Shown one piece after another: positions 58,509-64,000 of a stretch of DNA of 64,000 nt (position 1 is the stretch's first letter; every line of letters starts with the position of its first letter). Position numbers and translations under genes: made by a program. The notes beneath the pieces were generated by a model. It saw only the letters and a list, made by a program, of their open reading frames with translations, did no database searches and had not been told where the DNA came from. Location of the stretch: positions 2,502,001-2,566,000 of the forward strand of contig JANJXV010000128.1 of the NCBI GenBank assembly GCA_024803745.1, in the 5' to 3' direction. This DNA is from Megascapheus bottae. Taxonomy: Eukaryota; Chordata; Mammalia; Rodentia; Geomyidae.

Positions 58509-58978
58509 GGGGCCTGATCACCATCTCTGGGGCCTGTTCACCATTCCGGCTCAGCGGCCACTAAAGGGCTTTGTCCAGGCCTTCCTCGCATAACTCTCTT
58601 GAGGTGTTTCTGTGACCCTGACTCAGCTGAACCCCTAACTCGGGTCCTCAGCCCTCGTGCTTTCTTGCACTGGTCCCGCCCAGTAAAACCTGGAAAGTTT
58701 GCCCTGACCCTTAGTGACAGCACCTTGGCCTTTTATCTGTTGGGTCCTTTCTGCTTCTCCACCTCTTCTTTCCCCCACAGTATATAACTAAGTGCCCAAC
58801 ACAATAAATCTGAAATCTGCTGCGCTTTCATGGCTGACACAGCTCCTGGCTCAGTGTTGTTTTCTCCTCGGCAATTGGGGAGGGCTGGGTTACTTGCCAT
58901 CTCCTCAGCTCCATGGGACTTCAGGCTGGCCCTGGGTGTCCCTTGTCATACCTGTCAGTCTTTTGCATAACTGGGGTT

Positions 58979-61900
58979 CTAGATGTGAGCTATTAGGATC
59001 GCAGCTACAAGCAGACAGTATATGGAGAAGGAGACCCGGGGTAGGAGAGAGCTGGAGGCAGCTGGACACTGGACATAGCTGCTTGGTTTGCTGCAGATCC
59101 ACTTTTTCTCTGCGTAGACCCTGGCGCTGCTAATTCCAGCTTCATCCAAATAGCCGCATTCCCTAGTGCCTCGAACTTCCACCCTAGAGCCAAGCAGAAA
59201 CAGGTTCAGTACTCACATTTGGGTATTTACTTGCTTTTGTAAATTTTTCTTTTTCTTCTTGTCAGGTGTGGGGTTAGAAACTGGGTCCTGGGCTGCTGTC
59301 CTGAGCTTTTGTGCTCAAGACGAGTGAGTCCTGCTCTTCCATTAAAAGCCACAGCACCACTTCTGACCACTTCTGGATTTTTTTTTCTTTCTTTTCCTTT
59401 TTTTTTGTGGTTCATGGGAGGTAAGAGTCTCATGGATTTTCCTGCCTAGGCTGGTTTTGAGCTATGATTCTCAGATTTCAGCCTCCTGTGTAGCTAGGAT
59501 GATAGGAAAGAGCCACCAGCATGGAACTTATTGCCTGTAGGGTTTTTGTTGTTTTTTGTTGTTGTTGTTTGCTTTTTGTTTTCATTTTTTGTGGGTCATG
59601 GGGCTTGAGCTTGACCTTGAGATTTTCGGCTCAAGGCTACTGCACTTCCCTTGAGCCAAGCCCCTACTTTCCTGGCTGGCTTTGAACCTTGATACTCAGA
59701 TCTCAGCCTCCTGATTAGCGAGGATTATAAGTATGAGCCACTGTGTTGGGATTTGTTGTCTGTAGTTTTAGAAAAGAAAGAGACTAACAGAAATGTGACA
59801 TTAGTGCTGAGCACTGATGACTGAGTTGTGTTTCTTCTCCATTCTCAAAGTCCTGGTGTGAATGCCACCTGTCTGTCCATTACCTGTCCATCCCAGTCAC
59901 ACTAACCACGCATTCATTCATGACCCACGGCCACCTGTGGGCTCCCTAGACGTGACCTTCACTCAGGCTCAACTGTTTCCAAAATGCAGAAAAATAAACC
60001 ATCAACAACAACAACAAATCCATGCTGGGTTCCAGGACTCACAGCTGTCATCCAGCTACTCAGGAGGCTGAGATCGGACGATCACAGTTCAAAACCAGCC
60101 CTGGCAGAAAAGTCCATGAGACTCTAATCTCCAATAAACTCTTTAGCAAAAGCTGGAAGTTGCACTGTGGTTCAAGTGGTAGAGCACTGTCCTTTAGCAA
60201 AACCTCAGGAACAAGGACCCAGGCCCTGAGTTCAAGCCCCAGTCTTGGCCCAAAATAAACAAACAAGCCAAAAGATGGTTGAAAACGTACAAGTTGGTGA
60301 AGTCTGTGCTGTCTGCCCACTTCCAACTGTGCTTTGAGAATTCTCTCCTAAGTCCAATCCAATGATCGTACAAATCTTTGTGTCTTTTCAAGAAATTCTG
60401 TAATAAAACACAGCAAATTGAAAATGGGAGTCCTTGACTTTTGGATGTATTTTGTTTTTCTGTCAAAGACCGGCTTCAAACTGTGATCTCACATCTCAGC
60501 CTGAGAAGCTCTGTATTAGGACTAATAATTCTTTTTCTTTTCTTTGTGTGTATGTGCCAACCCGACTTCCACAATTTGTCTTGGAACTTCGATCCTCCCA
60601 TCTCAGCCTCCTGGGTAACTGGATGACTGCGTGAGCTCCTGGCGCCCAACCCTTTAACTTCACACAACCTCTCCAAGTCGGGGCGGGGTGTCTTCAGCAT
60701 GTCACAGAGAACAGGAACCCCAAAAGCATTTCTTACCAGGTCCTGGATGGTGTCAAAGGTGGCCAGATTGGCTCCAAAGGAGGCACAAAAGTCCTGACTG
60801 GACGTCCAGTTCCTTGTATCCTCAGAAAAATAGAAACACTGATTCCCAAAGCCAATCCACTCTCTTGGACAGGAAGAATACAGGCTGTGCTCTGGAGTGC
60901 GGCTTTCTGCTTGGTTCCCTAACAGACAATGGATTTGCTTTATAATCAGTCTTCTGTTTTCTGTGCCCGTCCCGGGGCCTAAGCCACACATTGGCATTCA
61001 AAACCACTCACCTGCTAGAATCACTGTTAGTACAACTATCGTCCCAAACAGAACCACAATAGTCAGCAGACAGCAGTGAACTTTGGCGCACATGATATAT
61101 GACAATATTCCTGGGTATTTTTCCTGGAACCCCTTGACTGAAAGAGGAGGGTTTGAATCCAAGGGTTTGAATCTAGAAGGAAAATAGTCATAGCATTCTC
61201 TACTTATGGCTTGTCCTGGCTCAATTACCACCAAAGGCCATCTTGCAATGGTGGAAAAGGACAGAACGGAGGAGCTGAGCACTGGTATCTCCTCCCTGTA
61301 ACCCCAGCTACTTAGGAGCCCAAGATTGAGGGTGGCAGGCAGGAAAGTCTGGGCACAAGGAGAGCTGTGGCTCCAGTGCCAGGGCAGCAGCCTTGAGAGA
61401 CAAAGCTTAGAGGATTCAGGTCCTGAGTTCAAACCCCAGCCTGATCATGTAATAGACAGTAGATATTATAAATATATGTCATAATATATGACATATCACA
61501 TGGTCTATTATAAATGTTTACTCTGTACTGTATTATTCTATTATGTATATGTACTTTTTTTCTTTTGTCAGTCATGAAGCTTGAACTCAGGGCCTGTGTG
61601 CTGTGCCAGAGCTTTTTCCCTCCAGGCTAGCACTCTACCACTTTCAGTCTCAGCACCACTTCTGCTTTTCTGATGGTTCACTGGAGATAAGAGTCTCATG
61701 GACTTTCCTCTCTGGGCTGGCTTTGAACTGTGATCCTCAGATCTCAGCCTCCTGAGTAGCCAGGATGACAGGTGCGAGCCACCAGTACCTGGTTATATAT
61801 CCTCATATAGATAGATAGTATATCCATCGTAGTATGTATTATTGAGGCCATATCATATGTCATGATATTCGGTAAGTAGTAAGTGTTTTGTTGTCAAGTT

Positions 61901-63154
61901 ACAGCAGGCAGAGGGACTGAGCCCCAGTTCCAGGCATTATTTCTGGCTAACACCAATGGGCAGCCAGTTTAGAACATGGCAGCTCAGCACAGGGTGCCAA
62001 CTTACCCAAATCCTGAGCACTTATGCCCGCACACACATATGTCCTGCTTTTTCTCTTGCCCTTGCTCAAGCCCTGTCCTCACTACCAGGTTTCTGGAAGA
62101 TTCTGCTCCCCAGAGGCTCAGTTCAAGGCCAGCACTAGAGCAGGGAGGACAAAATAGACCAGAAAGTACTGTGTTTATGAGAACCCCCCAAAAACTACAT
62201 TTCCTGTCCTGCTTCCTTGATACATGAACAGGTGATATAGTTCGGTGGTGTGTGTGTGTGTGTGGTTGCTGATGACAGGCAGGCCTCACGTCTAGCTTTT
62301 TGGTGGTTTATTAGAGGTAAGAGTCTCTTGGATGGGGCCTGAAGTTTGGCCTAGCGGTTAAAGTGCTTGCCTAGCATGCACGAAGACCCGGGTTCCATTC
62401 CTTGATACCACATATATAGAAAAAAGCCGGAAGTGGTGGTGAGGCTCAAGTGGTAGAGCTCTAGCCTTGAGAAAGTCCAAGGACAGTGCTCAGGCCCTGA
62501 GCTCAAGCCCCGGACTGGCAAAAACAAAACAAAACAAAACAAAAAAAAGAACAACAAAATGAGTCTCTTGGAGTGGCTGGGAAGGTGTCTAGTGGTAGAG
62601 TGCTTGCCTAGCAGGCATGAAGCCCTGGGTTTGATTCCTTAGTACCACATACCCAGAAAAAGCCAGAAGTGGTGCCATGTATGGATCAAGTGGTAGTGTG
62701 CCAGCCTTGACCAAAAGAAGCTCAGGGACAACACCCGGGCCATGAGTTCAAATCCCAGGACTGGAAAAGAAAAGGTCTCATGACTTTGCTGCCTGGGCTT
62801 TCTTCAGACTATGATCGTCAGATCTCAGCCTCCTGAGTAGCTGGGAGGACAGGTGGGAGCCACTGGAGTCTGGTTTGAAAGCAAATTCTCCAAGGGTTGC
62901 AATTTAATCAGGGAAAGAGGAATACGAAGGAAGAGGAGGGTGAAGACAAAGAAAAAAGAAGAGGAAGAGGAAGGAGAGGGATGTTACCCCAACTCAACTC
63001 ACACATCCCAGATCTAACCTTCCCTCCTTCTGTCCCAGCCTAGCTGCCTTTGTGGGAGACTCCAACCCTAATGCAAGTTAACTGCTGGCCTGCTTTCTGG
63101 GTCGTCTGTGGAAGGCAGATCTTTCTGTAACATTTCCACTGAGGCTTCTCTCAT
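58979..63154 (-). CDS. CLEC2D-like: CLEC2-like lectin unit 4, all five exons, exon 1 donor changed
   Basis: Exon 1 63154-63082 (ATG; MREASVEML..), exon 2 61137-61012 (membrane segment), exon 3 60960-60737 (SCPREWIG, QCFYFSED), exon 4 60397-60291 (WIGLRRE, WKWADS), exon 5 59183-58979 (RECGYLDE, SSARVY, KWICSK, stop TAG). All are open and phases agree (1, 1, 0, 2). The only complete exon set in the window, encoding a type II membrane lectin-like protein of the CLEC2 family, whose members are ligands of NKR-P1 receptors on natural killer and T cells. The exon 1 donor reads CAG|TTAACT where units 2 and 3 have CAG|GTAACT. Splicing of exon 1 to exon 2 should fail, or shift by one base and change the frame. 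Otherwise preserved; probably a recent pseudogene unless another first exon is used. Provirus D lies downstream of exon 5. Confidence 0.7.
59265..59755 (-). repeat. Antisense SINE pair in intron 4, unit 4
   Basis: Copies at about 59265-59530 and 59590-59750, orthologous by position to those in unit 1 (1345-1822). Confidence 0.75.
60030..60265 (+). repeat. Sense composite SINE in intron 4, unit 4
   Basis: The same insertion as at 2085-2330 in unit 1 (ccagctactcaggaggctgag; caagtggtagagcac). Confidence 0.75.
61280..62900. repeat. Intron 1 SINEs of unit 4
   Basis: Sense copy about 61290-61440, antisense about 61565-61790, and sense copies about 62335-62520 (with an aaaac-type tail) and 62575-62765. 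An antisense fragment lies at about 62775-62880. Positions 61878-62225 are the non-repetitive segment shared with unit 2 (15580-15990). Confidence 0.7.
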
Positions 63155-63447
63155 TTCCCTCCTTGTTATTTTTAGGCAGAACTGACTGGAGCCAGGGATT
63201 AAGGAGGTAACCTTGGCCTTCTCCAGATACATGGCAACTGGTAAACAGATTCTCCACTAGCCTTCTGCCTTTCCTGGCTACAAACAAAAAAATCAAAACA
63301 AGATTGGAATCAGGGTGTGAAATTCAATGGATTAGAAATGAAATGACTGATGTGTCAGAAAACATGTTAAAATGTCCCAATGCATTTCAACTTAGATACA
63401 TTTAAACCAGGATGGGATACAAGGGGATGGTTGAGATCCATTTGAAT

Positions 63448-64000
63448 AATAAATAATAGTAATAATAAAAGCCAGACAACCACCTGAGATCCATCATCAT
63501 GTTTATTATTATCATCATCATTATTATTATTTGCCAGTCCTGGGACTTGAACTCATGGCCTGGGCACTGTCCCTCAGCTTTCTCAAGGCTAGAGGTCTAC
63601 CACTTGAGGCACAGCTGCACTTCTTTCTCTTTCTAGGTCTGTGGTACTGAGGAATGGAAACCAGGGCTTCCTGCATGCTAGGCAAGCACTTTGCCACTAA
63701 GCCACCTTCCCAGTTCCCTGAGATCCATTTTTTTATATAATCATCATCATTATCATCATCACGATCATAATGAAGACCTTGGCTCAGAGGCTGAGATATT
63801 ATCTGAGGTGCAAACACTGTAGGGCAGGAAAGATTGGGAAATTTCTTAGCGCCTGCTCAGGACCAAAAAGTGGAGAGAAGAGGCTCAAGTGGTAGAGTGC
63901 CAACCTCCAGTGAAAAAGCTCAGGGACAGCACATCTAAAAAAAATTATAGGAGGGGATGGGAGTTTGGCCTAATGTTAGAGTGTTTGTCTAGTATGCATG
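63448..64000. repeat. Triplet repeats and SINEs at the right edge
   Basis: AAT and ATC/ATT triplets (63448-63530 and 63735-63770) flank an antisense ID-like SINE (63533-63715). SINE fragments follow at about 63850-63935 and from 63955 to the window end. It corresponds to 17580-18160 of unit 2. Confidence 0.7.

Noticed and set aside
62002..62289. Minus frame in intron 1 of unit 4 considered as CLEC2 exon 1
   Set aside because: The true exon 1, with ATG, conserved start and donor position, was found at 63154-63082 with counterparts in units 2 and 3.

Overview
This is mammalian nuclear DNA, most likely from a rodent. The reasons are CA/TG, AT and ATC microsatellites, a processed PRPS1 pseudogene, dozens of tRNA/ID-like and composite 7SL/ID-like SINE copies, class II (betaretrovirus-like) endogenous retroviruses, and a cluster of CLEC2-type C-type lectin exons like those of the rodent Clr/CLEC2 part of the natural killer gene complex. 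The SINE type (gene-poor intervals full of gttcgattcctcggtacca-type ID copies) suggests a castorimorph or heteromyid lineage, but this is only an impression.

Layout. Four copies of one CLEC2-like gene unit lie on the minus strand: unit 1 (about 1-3545), unit 2 (about 13531-17990), unit 3 (about 26951-30850) and unit 4 (from 44884, interrupted by a provirus, then 58503 to the window end). Units 2 and 3, with the spacer and provirus beside each, are a tandem duplication with a period near 14 kb (about 3545-17990 against 17990-30850). The exons can be followed by splice sites and phase. Unit 1 has exons 2-5 but no exon 1. Units 2 and 3 have exons 1-4 but no exon 5. Unit 4 has all five, but the first base of the exon 1 donor is changed. 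No unit is plainly complete.

Proviruses, all on the minus strand. A (6229-13530) and B (20615-26950) are duplicates of one damaged env-less betaretrovirus-like element that lost most of gag and most of the 5' LTR. D (45451-58502) is an env-bearing betaretrovirus-like provirus inserted in unit 4, with 366-bp LTRs and a 6-bp target duplication; the uninterrupted site survives in unit 1 at 563-568. C (48763-56143) is nested in the pol gene of D, with 458-bp LTRs differing by one base, its own 6-bp target duplication, a perfect tRNA-Lys3-type primer site, and open gag and pro-pol frames joined by a -1 frameshift signal. Both C and D carry a paired motif between the last gene and the 3' LTR that resembles the constitutive transport element of Mason-Pfizer-type viruses.

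Between units 3 and 4 (about 30850-44883) lies a patchwork: plus-strand and minus-strand provirus fragments, an LTR-like block, a GC-rich block I cannot assign, a PRPS1 processed pseudogene (37820-39945), and an orphan ribosomal DNA piece on the minus strand. The last holds the 3' part of 28S (43558 to 41455, split by a solo LTR), 3' external spacer, Sal-box-like terminators and spacer repeats down to about 39965.

The candidate host genes are therefore the CLEC2-like lectins, which in other rodents encode type II membrane ligands of NKR-P1 receptors. The rest is mobile or dead sequence that has shaped and partly dismantled that cluster.
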